Part shown: positions 21,598-31,705 of the stretch, piece after piece
How positions within the stretch are numbered: the stretch's first letter is position 1
How the letters are laid out: the number at the start of each line of letters is the position of its first letter
Source of the DNA: Onthophagus taurus
Lineage: Eukaryota > Arthropoda > Insecta > Coleoptera > Scarabaeidae
Reading direction: 5' to 3'
Length of the DNA: 64,000 bases
Assembly (NCBI RefSeq): GCF_036711975.1
Contig: NC_091973.1
Coordinates: 18,414,001-18,478,000 of the forward strand
Notes under the pieces: model-generated
Databases searched by the model: none
Told to the model about the DNA's origin: nothing
What the model saw: the letters and a program-made list of their open reading frames with translations, nothing else
Program-made: the position numbers and the translations under genes

Positions 21598-21757
21598 ATG
21601 AGCGAGGTATCAAATGAAATGATTTGATGAATACTATAATTCATGCCACAAATAAACTTATTCCAACGCCATCTTCAATTTCAAGCGATTATTATCTTTT
21701 GATTTTCAAATCACTCGGTATTTTCTTCACGTTATTGGATAGAGACTTTTTTGGAAA
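21598..21757 (-). repeat. Inverted repeat, right copy
   Basis: Reverse complement of 18725-18893. Followed by a direct partial copy (about 21780-21850) beginning ATAGCATGAATCATAGTATT. Confidence 0.65.
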
Positions 21758-21857
21758 ACTTTTGTTGGAAAAAATTTATTTATAGCATGAATCATAGTAT
21801 TCATTAAACCATTTCATTTGATACCTGGCTCATTCTCAAATCGGAATCTAAATGACA

Positions 21858-23470
21858 GAGTTACAGCTTGGGGCGTTTTTTGTATAACATCCTGTATATA
21901 ATTTTGTATTTGTCCATAAACAATTTTTCCCTGAAAGCAAAAATTTAATTCAAAAGGCATTCAAATTACAACAAATACAGGTGTAACAAATCTCCGTTGT
22001 CACTTCTGTCGAGTTGGTTGATCATTCTTTCTCCATAATCGTGTTTTCTTCCATGATTTCTTGGTGAAGTTATTTGCTTTCAAAATTACCCAACAAGAAG
22101 ATGTTATCTTCGTCTTCCAACAAACACAAGTTTGGTTTAACATACCATTAATAATGAAACTGCTAAAAAGTTTTAACATAAATGAACAACCAATTATAAT
22201 TTTCTGCTACTACGTACCATGTGGAAGCATTCACAATAATAATTTTTCCTAATAATTATGTAGTATCGAATAGATAGTGCATATAAATTGATGAATTGCA
22301 ACACTTATTAATTAAATTTTTTTCATTTTGTTTCAGCTTGTGGACGAATTACATGGATTTAAGATGGTTAATCATGGTGCAACTAAAATGGGGCTATTAT
22401 GTTAATAGTAACTATTTTCTCTGATATTCAATGGAACTTCCTTCAGTAGGTCTAACAAATTAATTACAAAAAAGGAAAATTGATGCTGAACGTCACTTTC
22501 CACTGTCACATGTGGGTTATTATCAGACCAACATAAATTTGTGTATTATTTCCACAATATGCTGCTGAGATATTTCAATGATTTCATATTTGTGATATGT
22601 AGTTAGGAACCAGTCTTTTATGGCTGTGCTATGGATAGGTAGACAAGTGTTCTACGAAGAATAATTGCCACAGAGCTTTAAAATAATTCTTTGTGGAATG
22701 CATGTTTATGTGCAACCTGTACATTTTGGGATTTGTTTTTTGATAATTTGTTTTGTTAAAGTATCTAAAATGTAACTCTTCCTTATAACTCTGCTTATTT
22801 TCTGTGTAGTGGATGTTATGTAACTGTTCACACAATTATTTTGAGTCATTTAAACTTCTGTATAAGTAAAATTTTTAAAATTACAACCGAGAACTGAAAT
22901 ATTAATAATATAACGTTCACCCAATGTTATTATGCTTAAGAGAATTCGTTATGGTCCTCTAAGTTACTGAGGCGGGTCGCTGCGTGGGGGGAGGAAGCTC
23001 CAGAGACGGGCCATACACGGTCATGTGACCATGATGACGCGAGAAATAGGCGGGTGCAAGGCGGAAAAATAGAAACAAATATCGAAAACTCATCTCTGTA
23101 CGGAGTCGCCGCGTGCCGCCGACTATTTTTTGTAATCAAATAAATTTTATTGCTTTTATACCTTGATAACGGACAAATTTATTACAGACAAAAAAAATTA
23201 TTTTTTATTTACCAAATATTTATAGATCCTACTGCATTATTATATTAACTGCTAATACTGCTTATATTTTCAAAAAATATAAAATAATTATAAGTTTATA
23301 GCAGTGAAAAAAATTAAAATATGTATTTTAATTTAAAAAATATATAAACAAAGAAATATAAATAAACATAATATGCAAAATTTACTTAACAAACATTAAC
23401 TAAAACAAACAACAAAAATAACAAAATATTCTACTTACAAAACTATTATTGATTATACAATGCGATCAAG
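21858..23470. other. Gene-free region with a GC-rich island
   Basis: No supportable gene. A short GC-rich patch at about 22960-23125 contrasts with the A+T-rich surroundings. It reads in no convincing frame and I could not match it to a known RNA gene. Confidence 0.45.
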
Positions 23471-23839
23471 AAAGCCGGTCCGCTAAAAACTACTTTCCCA
23501 AGCGCTTGATGCCAATACTTACTGCCCTCGTCACAGCGGTCACACCCTCCTTCCACTTGTTTTAATAGTGGTGGGGAAATGGGAGGAAACTTTTAGTTTA
23601 GTAAACATAACCTTAAAAACTCACACGCACAAAATTAAAAATGTTACTCTCGTTACACAAAATTCGAAATAAATTCTCTCTGGAGTTAGATTGGTGGATG
23701 TAAATTTAAATTATGATGAAAATAATTAAAAAGGATTAATTAATAAAAAGAAAACCCTTTAAACTATTCCTTTGTAATTAATTTATTTCATAAATCAAAA
23801 AAAGATCTTTTATTTTATTATAAAAATAAAGGTTTAGAA

Positions 23840-24410
23840 GTTTTATTTATTACAAAACGAATTCAAAATGTTGACCATTCTTTTCTAAACATAAAGTGAT
23901 TCTTCTTTTCATATTATCGAAGACCTGTACAAGTTGCTCTGCAGTTATTTGTTGAACATTGTGTCGTATTGCATCTTCCAATTCTTCTATGGTCTGTAAA
24001 CGGTTTTTGTAGACAGAATTTTTGAAATGACCGAATAAAAAGAAATTTAGTGGGGGTTAGATCGGGTGAGTGAGGTGGCCAACATCCTCTACCGATTACT
24101 CAATCATCATAAAATTCATGAAGGAATCTTTTGTTTGTTCGTTCAGTTGCATTGTCATGTTGAAAAAATCCTTCTTCCAATTCATCATCATGTAATTATT
24201 CAATGAATTCTTGTAATAAAGCACTTTGACAACTTTCCTGTCATGACATAAGGTAATTCACTACATTTTCCAGACATGTCTCCCTAAATTCCTCTACACA
24301 AAGACTTGTTGAATATTTTCATACCCCATTTTGATCTTTTACTCCATTTCGAAGATAACATTGGAGAAGGAACTTTGAAACTTGTCTTCTTCTAAGGTGA
24401 ACGGCATGAT
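23840..24410 (-). pseudogene. IS630/mariner-like transposase, C-terminal relic
   Basis: Minus-strand frames read, in order, RRRQVSKFLLQCYLRNG, VEEFRETCLENVVNYLMS, EEGFFQHDNAT, GCWPPHSPDLTPTKFLF, then in a shifted frame GHFKNSVYKNRLQTIEELED, VFDNMKRRITLCLEKNGQ and HFEFVL. The FQHDNAT...WPxxSPDLTP block and the LCLExNGxHFE ending are hallmarks of this transposase family. The frame changes after the SPDLTP motif and stops occur upstream, so it is inactive. It lies within the inverted-repeat element 23471-25230. Confidence 0.75.
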
Positions 24411-24616
24411 TTAACCTAAAAATAAATCAACGAAATTTATACCAAACCAATTTAAAATAAAATAATTATTTACCTTAGAGAAAAATCACAATCGAATTTT
24501 TGTCTTAATAAAGACAGATAATATTAAATAAAACCGCAATAAATTCATAATGAAATATTGAAAACACCAAACGCCAAAACTAAGAACACGACTCTGAGCT
24601 CAGCTGATCGAAACTG

Positions 24617-24648
24617 TAAAGGGCACGGAGAGGCTCGTGCCGTTTACC
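24617..24648. other. Imperfect hairpin
   Basis: GTAAAGGGCACG and CGTGCCGTTTAC face each other across a short loop, giving about 12 paired bases with one mismatch. Function unknown. Confidence 0.35.
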
Positions 24649-25471
24649 AGGCTAGGTCGTGCACTCTGCTATCGCGCTCGCTTAAAAACGAACAGCAGTC
24701 TATGGATGACTCTGGAAACAGGTAAAGCAATAAAACAACGGAGAATTATTTGAATACTTATACTGGAAACTAACTTTTAAATTTGTTACAAAAAGAAATA
24801 GGGAACAATAACTAATGCATTTTTGTATTAAAAATGAACAATACTTTTCAAAACGATTTACTCAATTAACTGCGCGATAATCTTAAAGTTACTTACAATT
24901 TATTCTAGCCATTCCTAACGTCCACGTTTCACACTCCGCTATAATTCCTTAAGACAATTTTATTTGTACTACAAAAACACAGAAACCGAAACAAAAAATA
25001 TAAATTGAAAACAAAACAATTACTTTTTCCAAATTTTCTAACTTCACTCAACGCCCGTTCGAACCTCTCTGCTTTTTTCGATTCCCGCTCCAGTTCTTCC
25101 CCTCCTATCTCTCAATTTCGCCCAGCGCTCTTATCACTCCCACGCGATGGCTCCCACGGCCCAAGAACGCTGAGACTTGTGTACAGTAAGTATTGGTACT
25201 TGGGAAAGTAGTTTTTAGCGGACCGGCTTTTTTTATCTCTCGGTACTAACTAAACAATTTAACAATTTGTATTAAATTTTTCAATATTACCATTAAATAG
25301 GTTTTAATGAGCAAAAAGCTTCTAATCTTTTTTTTTGTAAAATTTTTAGTTTTTCCAAAAATTGTCGTATCAAATTTGATACCTTGGGCCTATATAAACA
25401 CAAAGTAAAATTTAAGAAATATATTTAACTAATGCGTACTATAAAAAAATAATACAATATATGATGAATTA

Positions 25472-27465
25472 TTACTTCTTATGGAATTCTAAAAAGCAAT
25501 TTCGCCCAACGGAACAGCAAAGAAAAATTTTACACGCCCTACAGCACACAAACGTCAGATTCTTGTAACCAGGGTTTCTACATTTTGATCTACACTTTTG
25601 TTCCTTGTTTTTGAACTCAGGTAGGTGATTGGCTTTGGAAGATGCGAATTTTTTGTCTGGCATATATTGTGGTTTTCTGGCTTTCTTTGGGGGATTTGGT
25701 TCATTGTCGAAGTCTGCATTTGTAACGCGTCTAGTAGCTGAACTTGGATCATTTTCTGTTCCTACTTCTGCAAGGTGCACTAGAAGACGTTTTGCGACTC
25801 CAAACTTAAAATCTAAGTAATCCATGATGTCCTTTTTCTGAAAGCCTTGATGTTCGGCATCTTTTCTATACTGTAACCATCCAGCCGCCACAGCAAAATC
25901 AACAAAATGGTAAATGGCTCGTACCATCCACTTATTTGTTCTATATCTCATTGGATACTTTCCAATAACACGATCTAACAAATCTATTCCACCCATGTTA
26001 GCATTGTATGTTTTGACAATAGCAGGCTGTTTCACATCAATATATTCTGAATGTGGCTTACTCCAACGTCTGCATTTGGTTTCAGGTTGAGAATCTTGTA
26101 GTGACGAAAGTAAATGCACTGGTCTAGTATCAAACCATTTCACTGCAATAACTTTTGAATCTTCTCTAACCATCTGTTCATAAGTTCCACGTCCTGATTT
26201 TTTCATTTTATTATCAGATGTAAACACGACTTTCTTCGGAATTCTAGATTTCATAAGTGTTCCAGTTAAACCAAGAGATCTTGTTAATAAAGCATCGATC
26301 AAACCGATTGAGGTAAAATATCTGTCCGTAAAAATTACAGCTTCATGTTGTAAAGTGTCAGACAATCTTCCACCTACATGTAGTTTTTCTGGGGTTGGAA
26401 TCAAAGCAGACTCTACAGAAGTCCCTTTTCCTTCATACAGATGAAAATCTAAAGGAATACCTGACGGAGTACACATCACAAAATTTTTTAGGCCTAGGGG
26501 ATTTCGCTTATTTTTAACATACTGTCTCATATTAACTTGACCGTGAAACGGTATCATTTGTTCGTCTATTGACACGTCTATTAGTACGTCTATTGACATA
26601 CTTCTCTGGTTTTCACGACAGGCTTTTTGAATTTTGTCAAGCATAGGTCTAATTTTCCAAAACTTATCTAAAGTTCTGGTTTGTATAGACACGGCATTAT
26701 CGTCACCAATTTTCAGTCGCGATCGTAATTGAAAATAACGATTCCTAAACATGTTGTCAGCTACAATTGGTACTTTTGTTTGGCGACCCCAGTACATTCT
26801 GATCCGAGGCAAACCGTAAATACCAATCAACATTGAACAGCCAAAAAAAATGTTAATTTCATGAGCAGAAGTATCTAAAGACTTACCAGAAGTTTGTACC
26901 TCTCGCATGTTAGTGAACAACGCCACTTTCTCAAAAAAATCGGCATCTAAATATTTGCTAAAATATTCGAAAGGTTCTAAGCAAATATCGTCGCTGTTAA
27001 CTGTTGAGTGAATATTATCATTTGTCGATAGGCCTGAAGGCCGGAATCTGAATGAAGAGTCCCACTTTTTTTTGTCGTCAGGAACCAAGTTGATCAAAGG
27101 CTCATCGTCAGGCTCAGCTTCAATATCATCGATTCCAGTGTCATCATCTAGTAATTCTTCGGCGTCGTCATCTTCAATATCATTTTGAATTAAATCTTCA
27201 TCGATATCCGAATCGTCTAAGTTATTTTAGCCGCTATCTCTTCAAGCTCTTTCTGAGTGAGGTACCCTAAGTAAAGTAACTGTTATTTTTATTGTTCAAA
27301 AGAAACACAAAATCTTGATCAAGTATCGGTAAATACCCAAGGTATCTAAAGCGATACCTTAGCCAAAGGTCGTTCTCTAGGGCAGTAACGGCATGCAATG
27401 TTGACTATGATTTATATTTCTGTAAAAATATTGCCTTACTTACGTTTATTTCGATATTTATCCAT
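25472..27465 (-). pseudogene. piggyBac-type transposase (PGBD-like), one frameshift
   Basis: The main frame (27097-25472, 541 aa) covers the DDE_Tnp_1_7 domain and a C-terminal cysteine-rich finger. Numbered from the Met at 27097, the likely catalytic Asp residues are 178 (SIDEQMIPFHG), 258 (FTDRYF) and 372 (GGIDLLD). The true start is probably further upstream. A short first exon encodes MDKYRNK (27465-27444), a GTAAGT donor starts at 27443, the acceptor TTACTTAG ends at 27267, and exon 2 starts at 27266 with RYLTQKELEEIAA. That frame hits a TAG near 27235; the acidic N-terminal region (DDSDIDEDLIQNDIEDDD) continues one base out of phase. A single-base indel therefore separates the conserved N-terminus from the rest. 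A tandem duplication precedes catalytic Asp178 (SIDVLIDVSIDE). Confidence 0.85.
27267..27443 (-). other. Predicted 177-nt intron of the piggyBac-type gene
   Basis: Minus strand: donor C-GTAAGTAAGG at 27443 and acceptor TTTACTTAG ending at 27267. Splicing gives the family-typical N-terminus MDKYRNKRYLTQKEL, which supports it. Confidence 0.7.
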
Positions 27466-27520
27466 GTTGTAAAGTTACACTTGTCAAATAGGTTATGTTC
27501 ACTCGCAATGTATTAATGTA

Positions 27521-27604
27521 CTGCTCGTAGCTTAGTTGGGTTAGAGCGCCACCTATTTTTATGCGTGTGTCTGAAAAGGTTCATAGGCGATACCTACGGA
27601 GCAG
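27521..27604 (+). other. tRNA-like sequence or tRNA-derived SINE head
   Basis: TAGCTTAGTTGGGTTAGAGC (27528-27547) fits a tRNA D-arm and the pol III A box. GGTTCATAGGC (27578-27588) is a weak B box at tRNA-like spacing. CTGCTC at the start and GAGCAG at 27599-27604 can pair as a six-base acceptor stem. No good anticodon stem is visible, so it is not a functional tRNA as read. Confidence 0.4.
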
Positions 27605-27965
27605 CAACGTTTTGGAAGACGGAACGTCTGTAATAAAATATATTGCCGGAGGTATCACCTATGATACCTTGGGTTTGAAGAGGTTATACAGATGTCCCAA
27701 AACTCACCTGCCAAACATAAACCCCAGATATAGTACTTATACCATATTTATTTTTCGAGCTTTAACATTTGCAAAATCATTAACAATATCGCTAATATTT
27801 ACATCGTGGCCCATCACAGTGGCTCATTTGATGAGTTTATCCAATTTTTTCGCCAAATAAGATTATAATTTTTTAGTTTCGAGGTGTGATCATATGGTCA
27901 CACTAGTCGAATAAGGTTTGTACGAAATAAAAATTGATTTTTATATTCTTGGTTAATATATTTTA
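27605..27965. other. Spacer with a GGTATC-N6-GATACC palindrome
   Basis: No convincing gene. The palindrome at 27651-27668 followed by TTGGG is one of three similar copies around the piggyBac-type gene (also 25367-25388 and 27336-27360). Confidence 0.5.
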
Positions 27966-28378
27966 TTATCGTGTATGAAAACTAAAAAAACATTGTAGAC
28001 ACAGACCAATTTGACATTTGTTACATTGTCTTCTTTTTCTATTTGGTACTTCGATGAAATATCCTGTTTGATCATACCTCAAATGTAGTGGCACACGTGA
28101 ATCTTTTGAAAATGATGGTGGACGGCCACCACCTTTGGCCGTTCTTTGATTGCCGTTTTTATAGAACGGATATCGTGTATTGTAGAGGCAACTGTCACTG
28201 CTGAATTGTCCATCCACCTTGCTATCAGAATTCCCTGCTGACCATCTAACGCAAAATCATATTCATCCCGACCTTTTTTCTTCATTGCTTTTGTAGGTAT
28301 AATGGGGCAATTTTTGGGGGCACGATTTTCCCGAATCGTACCTGTAGCATGGTAACCCAATTTGTTTAGATGGATCAA
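27966..28378 (-). pseudogene. piggyBac-type transposase fragment (second copy)
   Basis: Minus-strand frame 28378-28079 reads HLNKLGYHATGTIRENRAP, MKKKGRDEYDFAL and ILIARWMDNSAVTVAST, the region after the second catalytic Asp in PGBD proteins. An overlapping frame 28217-27966 gives a C-terminus GRPPSFSKDSRVPLHLRYD and a cysteine-rich finger remnant. The stretch between, with the third catalytic Asp, is missing. It is a different family from the gene at 25472-27465. Confidence 0.8.
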
Positions 28379-28385
28379 TAGCTAA

Positions 28386-29176
28386 ACACGCGTAGCGATT
28401 CGCAAAAGATATCAACTCCCGCGCCACGATGTAAATGGTCGCATGTACGCGCCATTCTCAACATGGGAGAGTTCTGAAAGATATTCGTACGTGGAGTAGG
28501 TATGTAAAATAAATAGTCGAGCCGAAGATACCGGGGAGGAACACGAAAATTAACGACCTCAAGAAGGCTAGGAGAATAATGATTTTATGGAATGTTAAAG
28601 CATCACCACATGAACGACGCTGACGGAGCGATAAGAAGTTGAAGGAGGCACAGGCAGATACGTAATCAGTGTAAACGATGTTGCTTTTAAAACATAAATA
28701 CTTTAGGAATTTAAAAAAAGCTTAAAACGCTATGTACACACGCAAAATACAATGTTCTTATAGCATAAATATTTGTAAAATTTTGCGTGACTCTCATAAC
28801 GAAGCCAAGCATGCGCCAAGCCTTAGCAACAGCTCCATCAACGTGGCCCTAAAACGTTAGTTTGACATCAAATGTGACGCCTAAATCCCTGATCTGAGTC
28901 ACTCTAGGCAAGGTATTTTTTAAGGTATAAATGTGTGGGCAACTGCCCCCCCCCAGTCGCGACGTTTGCCCCTCCAGTGAAAGCCATTTACCCACAAAGT
29001 AAAAACTTTTAATTATTTTCCCAGATTTGCGGAAGGATTGACAATGGAATGAAAGAAGTTGTATTTCTATAATATGTATTTTATTCTACAATGGTCATTG
29101 GTGACGGTTTATAAATTTGCTTCCTTTCTAACAAATTTCTTTATAAATTCTCTATTTGAATAAACATGGTAACGTA
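28386..29176. other. Spacer with a small RT relic
   Basis: Mostly unassigned sequence. On the minus strand at about 28930-28780 the text PRVTQIRDLGVTFDVKLTF and WRMLGFVMR matches the post-palm DLGVxFDxxLTF...LGFxxR block of Jockey/LOA-type RTs. A run of nine C at about 28946-28954 is notable in this A+T-rich context. Confidence 0.5.
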
Positions 29177-31117
29177 TTACTGTGGTTCCCGGTAACGGCG
29201 TTCCTTTTTCAGCAAAAATTCGGCAACTGCCGGTCGTGGGTCGTAATGTGCCGTTCCAATTCCATTTAATGCTATGAACATTCTGGCATTGATTGTTTCC
29301 TCTGATGTGGACATTCGATGTGTCGATTTTATTTGGTTGTGATGTGATACAACCTTTTCGACTGTCATCGAATGTGGAGATAACACCATGAGTGCGCAGC
29401 TCAATCTTTGTAAAACTCCCGTTGTTGCAGAAATAAGTTTTCTTAATCTAGGACATTTTTACTGCTATGTCGGAAATGTCTAGGTCGCCGGTTTGTTCTA
29501 TTTGAGGCCAGCAATCACAAACGTTGGATGAGAACTCACTTACAGCATCTTTTCCTTCTCTACTGAAAATGTTCTCAACCAATGTTCTGCCGCCATCAAT
29601 CATCTCCTTAGGGGTCTTGGAGTTTAAGAACAAAGTGAACGCTTTCATAACGCTGCTTTCTTCAATATTTAAACGTTCCTTCAAAAAATTTATGAAGGAC
29701 AAAACCACTTCTTTCCTGACTGCCGACCATTCTCGGACGCCAGTGAATGAACATGTTACCAATTGTTCGCCTCTTCCTTGCCAAGTTTTGCTCACCCTCA
29801 CCCGGCGTTTCATCATTCACCAGCTTTTCTTCGTAGCCTTCTGGAAACGGGTTGTCTACCATCAACAGTAATTTTCGCAAGGCGTTGTTTCTTACAGTTA
29901 TTACGTCAGGCAAGATTAAATCTCCCGTCTGGAGATGTTTCTGCGAGGTTTGTAAAATTGCAGTAATGTTTGCCATCAAACACGTTTGCTTCCGTTGGAG
30001 AGAATTCTCACTATCTCATGTCTTGAGCATTCTTGCTGCAGTAGCTTTTTCACGACGCATGGAATGTTCCGGGTCGGCTATCAATTCTTGCCAAAACTTA
30101 ATGCACCTAGGGAGATTATGCAGCACTGCAGTTATAAGATTATGCACATGTTCTGCAAATTGCACTTCAAAATAAGGTGGGAATGACAGATATTCGGGAA
30201 ACATTTGTTGCATTGTCTTCAGTTTTGCGGGAAAGGTTCGAAAATACCTCGAAGTTCCTGTTATATTACTCATCCACATTTTTAGTTCAGGAACCAATTC
30301 TAAGGCCGATTCCATTGTTAGGTCAGATAGATGACAGTAACACCATACAGTTAGTAGTTTATGTCCTAGATAGTCCTCTAGCAATTTTCAAAGGCCACTT
30401 TCTCTTCCAGTATTGGCAGCTTCTCCATCAGTTGTGACGCCAACTAATAATTCGGTTGGAACAAAAGATTTTTCACAAGTGTTGACCGTCGCCTCGAGCA
30501 ATCCTTTGGCTCCTTTCGATTCTGGTTGACTAACTCCTATGAAACGACTGCGGAGTACTGTAGGTTGATCCTTGGTAACATACTTAGCAAGAACGTACTT
30601 CATGTCTTGATTACCACGATCTACACTTTCATCAATCTGAAGAGATATGCAAAGAGCCGATTTAAACTCGTCACGAAGTTTCTTCTTCTCTGTATCTCCA
30701 ATAACGTGAAGCATTTCACAATCTCACAATTAAATCGTGGACAACCATTGCTCTATGCTTTTTTAAAGTTTTAACCCAAGGGTGTTTGTCGGATTGCTGC
30801 TTCCATAATTCCGCCGCCTTCTTCGCATTCACGGCAGCGGCGTGGACGTTGGAATCAATATGATCAATAATCTGCTGTAGCCTTTGCACACCATCTGCTC
30901 CAACTCCTGAGGCAATCGGAACAGTCCTATTTCTGGCTACTCTGGAAGCTTCATCTTTATATTCCTGGCAGATTGTGCACGAAACATGTGTACGGTTTCT
31001 ATTTTTATCCGCATGAAATATTTTTTTGAAATAAGGGTAGGTCTTTAGCAGCCATCCCAAATCCAACTTCCTTCCATGATATTGGCTTGTGCCAACGTCA
31101 GCACATTTGTCATGCAT
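29177..31117 (-). pseudogene. hAT transposase, ZNF862/KIAA1586-like, broken
   Basis: Six successive minus-strand frames give most of a hAT protein. 31117-30716 has WLLKTYPYFKKIFH and HVSCTICQEYK, a TTF-type zinc finger, and ELWKQQSDKHPWVKTLKKH. 30714-30388 has SLQIDESVDRGNQDMKYVL and GVTTDGEAANTG, with catalytic-type Asp residues. 30384-30016 has WCYCHLSDLTMESAL. 29979-29662 and 29816-29448 follow, and 29404-29177 has a dimerisation-like end VEKVVSHHNQIKSTHRMS. The frames abut closely, so small indels rather than introns explain the breaks. Known hAT proteins cut and paste with 8-bp duplications. The element's termini were not recognised. Confidence 0.8.
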
Positions 31118-31474
31118 TTATGTGGGCGATTTGCATAGCATAGACATTTAGAAAAGCCGTTCCCGTTCGTAGTTCCGAATTGGTGAAATTTTAAATCGCG
31201 CCGTTCTGATCTTGGTAATTGGCAACGAGTGACGAGCAGGAACGGCGACGGAATTTTTTATAAATCGACCATTAAAATAGACCCTGACAATTTTATTACG
31301 TACCACAACTTTCTTCATTAGGGACACAGGTGGAAGGCCTAATTTCTGGTTCAAAAGGAACACTAACTGCACTTTGTACATCTGCAACTTTCTTCGAAAA
31401 GAACTTTCGTATATCCATGTTGTTATTTCGTACAAATAAACCTCAAAAATTGTTCTATGTATTTGTTTATCCAT

Positions 31475-31705
31475 ATAACCGTGAAGAATATAAGGTAAGT
31501 ATTAATTAAAATTATATACTATGGTGATTATTTATTATTTATTTGTCTTTACTAGTTTCGGTTACACTACCGTCCTCAGAAGACCTGTCAATAACTTTCT
31601 AAAAACGTCGGGAAATGGATGTTTATTAATTATTTTATCCATTCATGCATTAAATTATAACTATCTATTGTAAAAATGAACATTAATGAATCAATTCGTT
31701 GGTTA
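31475..31705. repeat. Penelope-type terminus relic
   Basis: TTACTAGTTTCGGTTACACT with CGTCCTCAGAAGAC (about 31548-31583) resembles the CTACCGGTTTCGG...CATTCAGGAG motif in the Penelope repeat at 15466-15500. No coding sequence accompanies it. Confidence 0.4.

Larger units (their letters stand above)
23471..25230. mobile_element. DNA element with ~50-bp terminal inverted repeats
   Basis: Left end AAAGCCGGTCCGCTAAAAAC (from 23471) and right end GTTTTTAGCGGACCGGCTTT (to 25230, with one base difference inside) are inverted copies. The similarity extends through TACTTTCCCAAG to CCAATACTTACT. Inside is a minus-strand IS630/mariner-like transposase relic at 23840-24410. I did not identify a clear target duplication, so the superfamily is unproven; the relic may be the element's own or a separate insertion. 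Confidence 0.7.

Noticed and set aside
22061..22252. 63-codon plus-strand frame
   Set aside because: No motif, no supporting context.
27561..27860. 99-codon plus-strand frame
   Set aside because: It overlaps the tRNA-like sequence and a palindrome, and has no family signature.
31148..31474. 108-codon minus-strand frame next to the hAT relic
   Set aside because: Could be a hAT N-terminal exon, but I found no zinc-finger or other motif to support it.
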